From Bifidobacterium magnum (GTDB taxonomy: Bacteria > Actinomycetota > Actinomycetes > Actinomycetales > Bifidobacteriaceae), in assembly GCF_000741255.1 (NCBI RefSeq), contig NZ_JGZB01000004.1:372001-436000 (forward strand): DNA of 64,000 bases, written 5' to 3'. A program made the position numbers and the translations under genes. Within the stretch, counting starts at the first letter, position 1, and each line of letters starts with the position of its first letter. Positions 28,489 through 37,552 of the stretch are shown here, in pieces. Below the pieces are notes generated by a model. The model saw only the letters and a list, made by a program, of their open reading frames with translations, made no database searches and had not been told where the DNA came from.

Positions 28489-29286
28489 ATGGGATTCTTC
28501 ATTATATTTTTGGTTGCGCTCGCCGTATGCTCGGTCGGCTTCAAGCGCTATATCTGGTTCATTTCCATCGGGTACGGGTTCTCCGTAGCCGCCATCGGCG
28601 TGGCATTGCTCGTCATGTTCGGCGTGCAGGGGCGCCTGCATGTCATTCCCGTTATTATGGCATCGCTCGCCATAGTGTATGGATTGCGCCTCGGCGGATA
28701 CCTGCTGATCCGCGAGTATCGCAGCGCCTCATACCATGACGTGATGCAAGACGCCATAGAAAACGGTTCCCGCGTCAAGGCTCCGCTCAAGATCGTCACG
28801 TGGCTTGCATGCGCACTGCTGTATGCGTGCGAGGTCTCGCCGATCCTGTTCCGGCTCGACAACAACGCCGCCAACGATGTGGTGGGCATTGTGGGCGCGT
28901 CGATTATGGGCGCGGGCATTGTGCTCGAGTCGTTCTCCGATTTCACGAAGAACAGGTTCAAGCAACGCCATCCGCATGGCTTCTGCAATGTGGGGCCCTT
29001 CAAGCTTGTGCGGTGTCCCAATTATTTGGGGGAAGTGCTGACGTGGACGGGCGTGTTCGTCTCCGGCGTCACCATATATGACGGCGCGTGGCAGTGGATC
29101 GCGGCGATCGGCGGATACTTGTGTATCGTGTGGATCATGTTTGGCGGGGCGCGCCGCCTCGAACTGCGACAGAACAAGGAATACGGGGATGATCCCGCAT
29201 ACCAGCATTACGCGAAACATACGCCGATTCTTATCCCGTTCATCCCGCTTTACGGCGTGGCCAATGCAAAATGGCTGATCGGGTAG
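28489..29286 (+). CDS. DUF1295 / steroid 5-alpha-reductase-like membrane protein
   Basis: A 265-residue integral membrane protein with six or seven hydrophobic segments and the C-terminal signature NYLGEVLTWTGVFV with later RRLELRQNKEYG, typical of DUF1295 and related isoprenylcysteine-methyltransferase-like folds. Family members are predicted reductases or methyltransferases of lipid-like substrates. TACGCT lies 6 nt before the ATG and there is no ribosome binding site. Confidence 0.78.
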   Translation: MGFFIIFLVALAVCSVGFKRYIWFISIGYGFSVAAIGVALLVMFGVQGRLHVIPVIMASLAIVYGLRLGGYLLIREYRSASYHDVMQDAIENGSRVKAPLKIVTWLACALLYACEVSPILFRLDNNAANDVVGIVGASIMGAGIVLESFSDFTKNRFKQRHPHGFCNVGPFKLVRCPNYLGEVLTWTGVFVSGVTIYDGAWQWIAAIGGYLCIVWIMFGGARRLELRQNKEYGDDPAYQHYAKHTPILIPFIPLYGVANAKWLIG

Positions 29287-29321
29287 GGCTCCTGAACGGA
29301 TTCTTCCCGTTTTAAAACTTT

Positions 29322-29373
29322 CTTCTGCATTTTGAGACGTGAACCACGGCGTGTCTGTCTCAAAATGCAGAAG
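29322..29373 (+). repeat. Dispersed palindromic element, copy 3
   Basis: The most regular copy: arms CTTCTGCATTTTGAGAC and GTCTCAAAATGCAGAAG are perfect 17-bp complements around an 18-nt core GTGAACCACGGCGTGTCT. It lies 35 nt after the DUF1295 stop. Confidence 0.9.
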
Positions 29374-29413
29374 ATATATATAGGTATATGGAAACCGAAG
29401 AAGTGCGGAAAAT

Positions 29414-29446
29414 AAAAAAAACCGCTGATTTCTCAGCGGTTTTTTG
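29414..29446. terminator. Terminator of tRNA-Pro, bidirectional
   Basis: AAAAAACCGCTGA, TTTC, TCAGCGGTTTTTT: 13-bp stem with A/T runs on both sides. Confidence 0.9.
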
Positions 29447-29447
29447 T

Positions 29448-29524
<77 letters not shown>

Positions 29525-29674
29525 TTTTTTGCAACGAGTGACATATTACGCGTCTGTCGCGAATGTGCAAATCCGGCGTGTCGTTCGGGCGTGTCGCGCA
29601 GGGTTGCCGCGGTGTGGTGGGTGGGGGAAGTAGGGGGAATGAAACGGACGCCGGGCACTGTATTGCCGCCTTTG

Positions 29675-29680
29675 TACACT
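29675..29680 (+). promoter_or_regulatory. -10 element of lysS
   Basis: TACACT followed by 8 nt and the ATG; no Shine-Dalgarno is present. Confidence 0.45.
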
Positions 29681-29688
29681 GTAGGGCT

Positions 29689-31338
29689 ATGACTGAGACT
29701 CGTGAAGATGCACCAGAAGAGACTGCGCACGCAGCAATGAGCACCGTTGACCACGCGGAAATGTTGCTCAAGCAAGACGAAGAGATTCGCAACAAAATCA
29801 ACAACGACGCCACGCTTGACGAAGCCGTGGACCCGTCCAACAGCGAATTCGGCCCCCTCGGCCATCCAGAACAGGTACAGATGCGCGTGGCCAAGCGCGC
29901 GCTCATGCTGAAGGAAGGCATGAACCCGTACCCGGTGACGCTCGACGTGACCGACACCATTGAAGACGTCCGCAAGAAGTATGACGGCAAGCTCGAAGCC
30001 GGCGAAGAAACCGAAGACGAAGTGGGCATCGCCGGACGCGTGCTGTTCATCCGCAACGCCGGCGGCCTGTGCTTCGTACAGCTGTCCGCAGGCGACGGCA
30101 CGAAGATCCAGGCCATGATCTCCAAGAAGCAGATCGGCGCCGACTCCCTCAAGAAGTTCAAGCAGCTCGTGGACCTGGGCGACCACCTGTTCGTCAAGGG
30201 TCGCGTCATCGCTTCCAAGACGGGCGAACTGTCCGTGTTCGTGGACGAATGGGCCATCGCCTCCAAGGCGCTGCAGCCGCTTCCGGCCCTGCACAAGGAA
30301 CTCAACGAGGACACGCGTACGCGCAAGCCCTACATCGGCATGATCGCCGACGAAAACATCCGCAACATGGTGCGCAACCGTTCCAAGGCTGTCGCCTCGC
30401 TGCGCCACACGTTCGAAAACCACGGCTTCCTCGAAGTGGAAACGCCGATGCTGCAGACGATCCACGGCGGCGCCGCGGCCCGTCCGTTCACCACGCACAT
30501 GAACGCGTTCGACCTCGACCTGTACCTGCGCATCGCTCCGGAACTGTTCCTCAAGCGTTGCCTCGTGGGCGGCATCGACCGCGTGTTCGAGATCAACCGC
30601 GACTTCCGCAACGAGGGCGTGGACGCCACGCACGCGCCGGAATTCACGATGGTGGAAGCCTACGAAGCGTACGGCAACTACGACACGATCGCCAAGCTTA
30701 CCAAGGAACTCATCCAGAAGACCGCCATGGACGTCTTCGGCTCGCTCAAGGTCACGCTGCTGGACGGCACCGAATACGATTTCGGCGGCGAATGGAAGAC
30801 GATGAGCATGTACGATTCGCTGTCCGAAGCGCTCGGCCAGGAAATCACGCCGGAAACGGATATCGAAACGCTGGGCGCCATCGCCGACAAGCTCGGTGTG
30901 GAGCGCGACGAGGTGGAGAACCGCGGCAAGCTCGTGGAACACCTGTGGGAGCACTTCTATGAGGACAAGCTGTACGAGCCGACCTTCGTGCGCGACTTCC
31001 CGGTGGAAACCTCCCCGCTCGTCAAGGGCCACCGTTCCAAGCCGGGCGTAGTGGAAAAGTGGGATCTGTACGTGCGCGGCTTCGAGCTCGCCACGGGCTA
31101 CTCCGAGCTCAACGACCCGATCGTGCAGCGTGAACGTTTCGTGGCTCAGGCCAAGGATGCGCTCGCCGGCGACGAAGAAGCCTGCGATATCGACGAGGAC
31201 TTCCTCGAGGCCCTCGGCGTGGGCATGCCTCCGGCAGGCGGCATGGGCATGGGCATCGACCGTCTGCTGATCGCCCTGACGGGCGCCACGATCCGCGAGA
31301 CGATCACGTTCCCGCTCGTCAAGCCGCTCGTCGGCTGA
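29689..31338 (+). CDS. lysS: Lysyl-tRNA synthetase, class II
   Basis: Charges tRNA-Lys. The 549-residue product has an N-terminal OB-fold anticodon domain (about 95-200, VGIAGRVLFIRNAGGLCFVQ) and the class II core with motif 2 FRNEGVDATHAPEFTMVE and motif 3 GMGMGIDRLLIALTG. The first about 60 residues are a Glu/Lys-rich extension. The start at 29689 is chosen because TACACT lies 8 nt upstream; a later ATG at 29737 is possible. Confidence 0.95.
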   Translation: MTETREDAPEETAHAAMSTVDHAEMLLKQDEEIRNKINNDATLDEAVDPSNSEFGPLGHPEQVQMRVAKRALMLKEGMNPYPVTLDVTDTIEDVRKKYDGKLEAGEETEDEVGIAGRVLFIRNAGGLCFVQLSAGDGTKIQAMISKKQIGADSLKKFKQLVDLGDHLFVKGRVIASKTGELSVFVDEWAIASKALQPLPALHKELNEDTRTRKPYIGMIADENIRNMVRNRSKAVASLRHTFENHGFLEVETPMLQTIHGGAAARPFTTHMNAFDLDLYLRIAPELFLKRCLVGGIDRVFEINRDFRNEGVDATHAPEFTMVEAYEAYGNYDTIAKLTKELIQKTAMDVFGSLKVTLLDGTEYDFGGEWKTMSMYDSLSEALGQEITPETDIETLGAIADKLGVERDEVENRGKLVEHLWEHFYEDKLYEPTFVRDFPVETSPLVKGHRSKPGVVEKWDLYVRGFELATGYSELNDPIVQRERFVAQAKDALAGDEEACDIDEDFLEALGVGMPPAGGMGMGIDRLLIALTGATIRETITFPLVKPLVG

Positions 31339-31359
31339 CCGATTGACGCATTGATGTAG

Positions 31360-31398
31360 GCGGCGACTTGTCTCAAGCGAGCGAGTCGCCGCTTTTTT
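31360..31398 (+). terminator. Terminator after lysS
   Basis: GCGGCGACT and AGTCGCCGC pair, followed by TTTTTT. Confidence 0.9.
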
Positions 31399-31504
31399 GC
31401 GCCATTTTTCCATTTTTTGTCTAATTTTTTCGAAAATATTCAGCAGATATTCAGACGAACGTTTCATATTGTCTTGAGAACAGTCGCCACATGAGGAGGG
31501 GATG

Positions 31505-32323
31505 ATGGAACCGCAGCCAACGCCACGCAATAATCGACGTATTCCGACGCGATCCATTACCGTAGGGAAGCACACATACGATTCCGCGCTGATCGTAACG
31601 GTTTTGGGAGCGCTACTGACCATCGTGGGCACGTTCGCGCCGTTCGTGCAGACTTCCATGACATACGGAGCGGGTCCGGCCGGACTCAATTGGAGCGGGT
31701 TCAACGTCACGCAGACCGTGACCAAGTCCGTCAATCTCCAGGACGTGTATAGTGGCGTCGGCTGGATCGTGTGTATCGCGGCCGTCATCGTCGGCATTCT
31801 GGCCGTGGTGCGCCAGGATATGGCCGCGCTGATCGTCACCATTATCGACGACGTCGTGGTGATCTATTCGCTGGCCCGTGCGGCCGTGGAAATATCCGGT
31901 GCCGGCGGTAGTACGAACATGTACAGCATCACTTACGGATTCGGTGCGGGCGCGTGGATGCTCGTCATTGGCGCCATCGTGATGCTGATCGGCGTCATTA
32001 TTGCGTACTACAACGATGTGAATGCGAAAAAGAACGGGAATCAAGCACCTATGAACAATCCTCAATATCCGGCGATGGCCATGCCCGCATCCGGTGCCGC
32101 TCAGTACATGCCGCCACAGCAGGCGGGCGGCGCACCGATGCCGCAGCAGGGCGCCGCGGCCCCGGCCCCGCAACAGGGCCGTCCCGTACCGCAGGCGGCA
32201 CCGCAAGCCGCTCCCGCGGTTCCACAGGCGGCACCAACTCAGCAGCCCATGCCGCAGCCGGCGCAGCAGCCTCATCAGGCGCCGCAACAGCCGCAAACCC
32301 CTGGCGCCGAATCGCACCAGTAA
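31505..32323 (+). CDS. Four-helix membrane protein with Pro/Gln/Ala-rich tail
   Basis: A 272-residue protein: basic N-terminus, four transmembrane helices (about 30-50, 85-102, 107-125, 148-170), then a cytoplasmic low-complexity tail from about 180 dominated by Pro, Gln and Ala with a few Met. AGGAGG is 5 nt from the ATG at 31505 (2 nt from the ATG at 31502). No known motif. TATTCAG is repeated in its upstream region (31438 and 31450 area). Confidence 0.68.
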   Translation: MEPQPTPRNNRRIPTRSITVGKHTYDSALIVTVLGALLTIVGTFAPFVQTSMTYGAGPAGLNWSGFNVTQTVTKSVNLQDVYSGVGWIVCIAAVIVGILAVVRQDMAALIVTIIDDVVVIYSLARAAVEISGAGGSTNMYSITYGFGAGAWMLVIGAIVMLIGVIIAYYNDVNAKKNGNQAPMNNPQYPAMAMPASGAAQYMPPQQAGGAPMPQQGAAAPAPQQGRPVPQAAPQAAPAVPQAAPTQQPMPQPAQQPHQAPQQPQTPGAESHQ

Positions 32324-32346
32324 TCAATAACACCAGTAATCAATAA
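32315..32346 (+). repeat. Perfect 16-bp tandem duplication across a stop codon
   Basis: The unit CACCAGTAATCAATAA occurs twice head to tail. The first copy contains the last two codons and stop of the membrane protein; the second repeats them in the 3' region. Confidence 0.9.
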
Positions 32347-32393
32347 CTAGGCAATAACTTGTCCGCGCCGCCCGCGCCATTTCGAGGTACATC

Positions 32394-33335
32394 ATGAAAG
32401 CACGCGATTACATCCACGGCATGCGCTTGCGCACGCTGCCGCTTGGCATAGCCCCTGTGGCTGCCGCGGCCGCATTGTCGTACAACAATCGCGCGGATAT
32501 GGCTCAGCCTTTCTCGGTTGCGCGATTCTGGATCCTCGTCGTCGCGTGCCTGTGCGTGGCCGTGTTCCTGCAAGTCGCCGCCAATTTCGCCAACGACTAC
32601 TCCGACGGTGTGCGTGGTACCGACCGGCTTCGCGCCGGGGATGCGCGTTCGGAAGGTCCGCGGCGGCTCGTGGCCGGTGGCATCGCCCCCAAGCAGGTGC
32701 TTATGGCCGCGGCGGCCAACGCCACGCTCGCCTGCATTGCGGGACTCGTGGCGGTAATCCTTACGGGATACTGGTGGCTGATTGCGGTGGGCCTTGTCTG
32801 TCTGGCGGCCGCGTGGTGGTATGTGGGCGGCAAGCATCCGTACGGGTACGCAGGTTTCGGGGAAATCTCCGTATTCGTATTCTTCGGGCTCGTGCCGGTG
32901 CTGGGCACCGCATATGTGCTTACGGGCGCGCTGCGTTTTACCGACGTGTATGCGGGCGTCATTCTGGGATTCATCGCCGTGGGTGTGCTGTGCATGAACA
33001 ATCTGCGCGACGAAGCCAGCGACGAACAGGCCGGCAAGCGCACATGGATGGTCATGCTGGGAGGTTCCACGGGACGCGTGGTGACGGGCATACTGCTGGG
33101 GGCCGCCATCCTGCTGATCGTACTGCCATGGTGCAACGTGGTGTTCCCGACTTTTACGCAATCATTCGGTTCGCTTGGCTGGTTTATGGCCGGTCTGCTC
33201 GCCATGATCGCGTGCCTCGACATGTTGGTGCGCGCGCTGAATGCGCTCTACCAGCGCACCTACAACGCCGCCATGCGCACCTGTTCCATAAGCGCGCTGC
33301 TATTCGCCCTCATGCTGATTTTCGCCGCGTTCTGA
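32394..33335 (+). CDS. menA: 1,4-dihydroxy-2-naphthoate polyprenyltransferase
   Basis: UbiA-family prenyltransferase that attaches a polyprenyl chain to DHNA in menaquinone synthesis. The 313-residue protein has about eight membrane helices, the first Asp-rich motif NFANDYSDGVRGTD (prenyl-diphosphate/Mg binding) and the second NNLRDEASDEQAGKRT. GAGG precedes the ATG. No other men gene is in the window. Bifidobacteria generally lack the menaquinone pathway, so its substrate supply is a question. Confidence 0.85.
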   Translation: MKARDYIHGMRLRTLPLGIAPVAAAAALSYNNRADMAQPFSVARFWILVVACLCVAVFLQVAANFANDYSDGVRGTDRLRAGDARSEGPRRLVAGGIAPKQVLMAAAANATLACIAGLVAVILTGYWWLIAVGLVCLAAAWWYVGGKHPYGYAGFGEISVFVFFGLVPVLGTAYVLTGALRFTDVYAGVILGFIAVGVLCMNNLRDEASDEQAGKRTWMVMLGGSTGRVVTGILLGAAILLIVLPWCNVVFPTFTQSFGSLGWFMAGLLAMIACLDMLVRALNALYQRTYNAAMRTCSISALLFALMLIFAAF

Positions 33336-33388
33336 CGGCGCTTCTCAAAAAATGTTCCTAAGCGCCGAACTTTGGGCGAACGGTGCGT

Positions 33389-33394
33389 TAGACT
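33389..33394 (+). promoter_or_regulatory. -10 element of gpmA
   Basis: TAGACT, 7 nt, ATG: leaderless arrangement. Confidence 0.5.
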
Positions 33395-33401
33395 TGAGGC
33401 C

Positions 33402-34142
33402 ATGACTTACAAACTAGTATTGCTGCGCCATGGTCAGAGCGCATGGAACAAGACGAATCAGTTCACGGGCTGGGTGGATGTCCCGCTGACGGAACAGGGT
33501 GTTGAGGAGGCCAAGAACGCCGGCCGCCTGCTCAAGGAGAAAGGCGTCCTTCCGGACATCGTGTTCACTTCCTTGCTGCGCCGCGCCATCAACACGGCCA
33601 ACGTCTCCCTCGACGAAGCCGACCGCCTGTGGATCCCGGTCAAGCGCGATTGGCGCCTGAACGAACGCCACTACGGCGCTCTCCAGGGCAAGAACAAGAC
33701 GGAAATCCGCGACGAGTACGGTGACGAGAAGTTCATGCAGTGGCGTCGTTCCTACGCTGTGCGTCCGCCGGAGATCGATCCGGACGATCAGTACGCACAG
33801 AACAAGGATGCCCGCTACGCCGGCGATCCGGTTCCGGAAGCCGAATGCCTGGCCGACGTGGTCACGCGCGTGGAGCCGTACTGGGAATCCGACATTGTCC
33901 CGGAACTCAAGTCCGGCAAGACCGTCATGATCGCCGCTCACGGCAACTCGCTGCGCGCCATCGTCAAGATGCTCGACGGCCTGACCGAAGAAGAGATCGC
34001 CAAGATCAACATCCCGACGGCCATGCCGCTGGTGTACGAGCTTGACGAAAACTTCAAGCCGATCAAGAAGGGTGGCGAGTACCTCGATCCTGAGGCCGCC
34101 GCCGCTGGCGCCGCCGCTGTGGCCGCCCAGGGTCAGAAGTGA
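33402..34142 (+). CDS. gpmA: 2,3-bisphosphoglycerate-dependent phosphoglycerate mutase
   Basis: Glycolytic interconversion of 3- and 2-phosphoglycerate. The 246-residue product has the phosphohistidine motif [20 protein letters not shown] and [10 protein letters not shown] (second catalytic His), plus the [13 protein letters not shown] block specific to the dPGM type. The Ala-rich C-terminus ([12 protein letters not shown]) is a short extension. TAGACT 7 nt upstream supports leaderless initiation at this ATG. Lies near phoU and the SenX3-like sensor, as gpm does in other Actinobacteria. Confidence 0.96.
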   Translation: MTYKLVLLRHGQSAWNKTNQFTGWVDVPLTEQGVEEAKNAGRLLKEKGVLPDIVFTSLLRRAINTANVSLDEADRLWIPVKRDWRLNERHYGALQGKNKTEIRDEYGDEKFMQWRRSYAVRPPEIDPDDQYAQNKDARYAGDPVPEAECLADVVTRVEPYWESDIVPELKSGKTVMIAAHGNSLRAIVKMLDGLTEEEIAKINIPTAMPLVYELDENFKPIKKGGEYLDPEAAAAGAAAVAAQGQK

Positions 34143-34180
34143 TCTTCGTCTGATCGCTTAGCGTCTGGTTAATACGCAAC

Positions 34181-34212
34181 AAGGGGCCTTCCGAAAGGGA
34201 GGCCCCTTTTCT
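34181..34212 (+). terminator. Terminator after gpmA
   Basis: AAGGGGCCTTCC, GAAA, GGGAGGCCCCTTTTCT: stem with T run. Confidence 0.88.
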
Positions 34213-34237
34213 ATTCTTTGGTTCTTTTGTTTGTAGG

Positions 34238-34288
34238 TTCTGCCTTTTGCGACAGGCACGCCGGTGTTTACGTCTCAACATGCAGAAG
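34238..34288 (-). repeat. Dispersed palindromic element, copy 4 (inverted, degenerate)
   Basis: On the minus strand it reads CTTCTGCATGTTGAGACG, then AAACACCGGCGTGCCTGTC, then CAAAAGGCAGAA: the family consensus with a few changes, in opposite orientation to the other three copies. It lies downstream of the gpmA terminator. Confidence 0.8.
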
Positions 34289-34428
34289 GAAAATCCGCAA
34301 CATGTGCGCTTAGGGAAACCTGTTTTTATGCGCCATCCGCGCGTCCATAAGTTTTCTATACTTACTAGTTACTGAAATCAACCATATTCCGGGCGTGCGC
34401 GCCGCGGAAAAAGGCAAGGACAAGATTT

Positions 34429-35424
34429 ATGGACATGATGAAGGCGTATGTGGTGCCCGACGAAGGCGCCACCAGCATTGACGATGTGCGGCTTATGGAA
34501 GTTGCCAAGCCCGCGGCGCGACCGGGCGAAGTGCTGGTCAAGGTCAAGGCCGTCGGCCTCAATCCCGTGGACTACAAGCTTGTCGCGGGCCATAATGCGG
34601 CATGGGCGTATCCGCACATCCTGGGACTCGACATGGCCGGCGTCATTGAAGAGACAGGCGAGGGCGTGGAACAGTGGAAGGTCGGCATGCGTGTGGCCGG
34701 CCATCTGAACCTCGCCAAAGACGGATGCTTTGCGCAGTATGTTTCGGTACCCACTTACGAACTGGCCGAGATCCCTGAACCCGTCACCTTTGAAGAGGCC
34801 GCCTCGCTGCTGTGCGGCGCGCTGACGGCATACCAGACGGTGGACCGCAAGCCGAACCTCAACAATGTGCAAACCGTGCTTGTGCAGGGCGGCTCGGGAT
34901 CCGTGGGCGCGCTCGCCATCCAGTTCGCCCATCTGCACGGCCTGACCGTCTACACCACGGTTTCCACGCGTTCGCTCGATTTTGTGGGCAAGCTCCATCC
35001 GGAAGCCGTGATCGACTATACGAAGGAAGACGTGGCCGCCCGTGTGGCCGAACTCACCAACGGTCACGGCGTGGACCTCATTATCGACACCGTTTCTGGC
35101 GCGAGCGCCCAAGCCGATTTCGAGATGCTCGCCTATAACGGCCAGCTTGTCACGATTGTGGGCGTGCCGACGCCGGATCCGTCCCGCATGTTCGCCAACG
35201 CCTGGTCCATGGATGTGGTCAACTTGGGTGGCGCCCACGAAAGCGGCAATCCCGAGCAAAAGCGCGATCTGGGACAGATGGCCACGGAAGTGCTCATGCT
35301 CATGGCCAATAAGGAAATCGATCCGATGATCGGTTCCGTCATGCCGTTCGACCGTCTGCTGGAAGGCCTGCACGAGCTGCAGGATCACCGTTCGCTCGGC
35401 AAGATCGTGGTCACGGTGGAGTAG
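34429..35424 (+). CDS. Zinc-independent MDR oxidoreductase (quinone reductase-like)
   Basis: NADPH-dependent medium-chain reductase, 331 residues. N-terminal GroES-like domain (GLNPVDYKL, GLDMAGVI) lacks the Cys/His zinc ligands; the Rossmann domain has VQGGSGSVGALAIQ. Relatives reduce quinones or enals. Start ATG at 34429 with GCAAGGA 8 nt upstream; in-frame ATGs at 34435 and 34438 are alternatives. Precedes oleate hydratase on the same strand but is separated by a structured leader. Confidence 0.85.
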   Translation: MDMMKAYVVPDEGATSIDDVRLMEVAKPAARPGEVLVKVKAVGLNPVDYKLVAGHNAAWAYPHILGLDMAGVIEETGEGVEQWKVGMRVAGHLNLAKDGCFAQYVSVPTYELAEIPEPVTFEEAASLLCGALTAYQTVDRKPNLNNVQTVLVQGGSGSVGALAIQFAHLHGLTVYTTVSTRSLDFVGKLHPEAVIDYTKEDVAARVAELTNGHGVDLIIDTVSGASAQADFEMLAYNGQLVTIVGVPTPDPSRMFANAWSMDVVNLGGAHESGNPEQKRDLGQMATEVLMLMANKEIDPMIGSVMPFDRLLEGLHELQDHRSLGKIVVTVE

Positions 35425-35493
35425 CCACGACATCCGGACCTTTGCGCGATATGCAAAATGCTGCGCATATATATGGGTCCGTGTCGGTAAAAC

Positions 35494-35551
35494 GGGGCGG
35501 CTTCATGGCTGGTAGAGAACGTTTTAAGCGTTTGCCCAGCCTTGCCGCCCC
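35494..35551 (+). promoter_or_regulatory. Long two-part hairpin upstream of oleate hydratase
   Basis: GGGGCGGC (35494-35501) pairs with GCCGCCCC (35544-35551), and inside it GGCTGG pairs with CCAGCC; the apical part holds AACG/CGTT. No T run follows. It lies 35 nt before the ohyA ATG and could be a leader control element or the 3' end of the preceding gene. Confidence 0.55.
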
Positions 35552-35586
35552 ACAATGGTGGTGTTCATCCCAATCAAGGAGACGCC

Positions 35587-37473
35587 ATGTATTATTCGGC
35601 TGGAAATTATGAAGCGTTCGCCCATCCACAAAAACCGGAGGGCATGGAACACAAGCAAGCCTATATTGTCGGCACGGGTCTGGCCGCGTTGACGGCCGCG
35701 TTCTATCTCGTGCGCGACGCGCAGATCCCGGGCAAGCATGTCCACATATTCGAAAAGGACTCGCTGCCGGGTGGCGCCCTGGACGGCGCCTATATTCCGG
35801 GCAAAGGCTATGTGATGCGCGGCGGCCGCGAAATGGACAACCATTTTGAAGTCATGTGGGACGTGTTCCGCGACGTGCCGTCCATTATGGATTCCAAGCA
35901 TTCCATGCTTGACGAATACTACTGGCTCAACAAAGAGGACCCCAACTATTCCAAGTGCCGCGCCACACGCTCCCGCGGACAGGACGCCCACACGGACAAC
36001 AAATTCAATCTTTCCGACAAGGCGTGCAAGGAAATCCTCGACCTGTATTTGGCGACGGAAGAGGAAACCTACAACAAGAAGATCACGGACTATTTCGACG
36101 ACGAGGTCCTCACGTCGAATTTCTGGCTGTACTGGCGCACGATGTTCGCGTTTGAAAACTGGCATTCCGCCACGGAAATGCGCCGCTATCTGCACCGGTT
36201 CATTCACCATATCGGCGGACTGCCAAACTTCAGCGCCTTGCGTTTCACTCGTTATAACCAGTATGAATCGATGATTCTGCCGCTCGTCAAGTATCTGAAA
36301 CATGCGGGCGTCCAGTTCCACTACAACACCAAGGTGGACGACGTCACGTTCAAGATCGGCGGCGGCGACGGTCCCGTCAGGCCCAACACGGGAACCGGCA
36401 TGGACGAAATCCAGCGCGCACAGGCGGAAAACGGCGCCTTCCCGCGTAATCCGCTCAGCACTCCCGTCAAGAAAATGGCCGACACTTTCGTCTATACGGG
36501 CAAAAAGGGCCAGCACACGGTGCAGCTGACCGAAGACGACTTCGTGTTCATCACGAACGGCGGTTGCGTGGAGAACACCACGGAAGGCGACCAGCATACC
36601 GCCGCAGGCTTCAACGATACGATCAAGCCGGGCAACGGTTGGGACATGTGGCGCAGGATCGCCAAAGTGGACCCGAGCTTCGGACACCCCGACAAGTTCA
36701 TTTACGATCCGCAAAAGACGAAGTGGATGAGCGCCACCGTAACCACTTTGGACATGGAAATTCCGCCGTACATCGAGCGCATTTGCCAGCGTGACCCGTT
36801 CTCCGGACACACCGTTACGGGCGGCATCGTGACCGTGGAGGATTCCAACTGGCTTATGAGCTGGACCGTCAACCGCCAGCAGCAGTTCCGCAAGCAGCCC
36901 AAGGACCAGATTTCCGTATGGGTGTACGGATTGTTCCCGGACAAGCCCGGCAACTACGTGCGCAAGCCGATGCAGGAGTGCACGGGCGAGGAAATCTGCG
37001 AGGAATGGCTCTACCATCTGGGCGTCCCGGACGACCAGATCAAGGAGCTCGCCGAAAAGCACGCCAACTCCGTGCCCGTGATGCTGCCGTTCATCGACGC
37101 GTTCTTCATGCCGCGCGAAGCCGGCGACCGTCCGGACGTGGTGCCTGACGGCGCCGTGAATTTCGCGTTCATCGGCGAGTTCGCGGAAACCGCGCGCGAC
37201 ACGATTTTCACCACCGAATATTCCATGCGTACGGGCATGGAAGCCGTGTACACGCTGTGCAATGTGGACCGTGGCGTGCCGGAAGTATGGAATTCCGAAT
37301 ACGACGTGCGCGACATGATGAACGCCGCCGTCAAACTGCGCGACGGCCAGCCCATCACCACGATGGACGCCAACCTGTTCGAAAAGGCCGCGTTCCATGC
37401 GCTGATCAAGGAAACTTCGGGCACCGAAGTGGAGCAAATGCTCAAGGTCTTCGGCGTCCTTCCGCGCGAGTAA
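35587..37473 (+). CDS. ohyA: Oleate hydratase (MCRA family)
   Basis: FAD-dependent hydration of the cis-9 double bond of oleic and linoleic acids to 10-hydroxy acids, a detoxification reaction reported in bifidobacteria. The 628-residue protein has the dinucleotide motif IVGTGLAALTAAFYLVRDA, then GGREMDNHFE and YNQYESMILPLVKYL, typical of the family once called myosin cross-reactive antigen. AAGGAGA lies 5 nt before the ATG. Followed by a strong terminator. Confidence 0.93.
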   Translation: MYYSAGNYEAFAHPQKPEGMEHKQAYIVGTGLAALTAAFYLVRDAQIPGKHVHIFEKDSLPGGALDGAYIPGKGYVMRGGREMDNHFEVMWDVFRDVPSIMDSKHSMLDEYYWLNKEDPNYSKCRATRSRGQDAHTDNKFNLSDKACKEILDLYLATEEETYNKKITDYFDDEVLTSNFWLYWRTMFAFENWHSATEMRRYLHRFIHHIGGLPNFSALRFTRYNQYESMILPLVKYLKHAGVQFHYNTKVDDVTFKIGGGDGPVRPNTGTGMDEIQRAQAENGAFPRNPLSTPVKKMADTFVYTGKKGQHTVQLTEDDFVFITNGGCVENTTEGDQHTAAGFNDTIKPGNGWDMWRRIAKVDPSFGHPDKFIYDPQKTKWMSATVTTLDMEIPPYIERICQRDPFSGHTVTGGIVTVEDSNWLMSWTVNRQQQFRKQPKDQISVWVYGLFPDKPGNYVRKPMQECTGEEICEEWLYHLGVPDDQIKELAEKHANSVPVMLPFIDAFFMPREAGDRPDVVPDGAVNFAFIGEFAETARDTIFTTEYSMRTGMEAVYTLCNVDRGVPEVWNSEYDVRDMMNAAVKLRDGQPITTMDANLFEKAAFHALIKETSGTEVEQMLKVFGVLPRE

Positions 37474-37489
37474 CGCACTTTACATAGCG

Positions 37490-37523
37490 AAAAGCGGTAC
37501 ATGCCAATGGCATGTACCGCTTT
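37490..37523. terminator. Terminator after ohyA
   Basis: AAAAGCGGTACATGCC, AAT, GGCATGTACCGCTTTG: perfect 15-bp stem between convergent ohyA and phoU. Confidence 0.85.
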
Positions 37524-37552
37524 GTTATGCGCTGTGGCGACTGTGCCAACCG

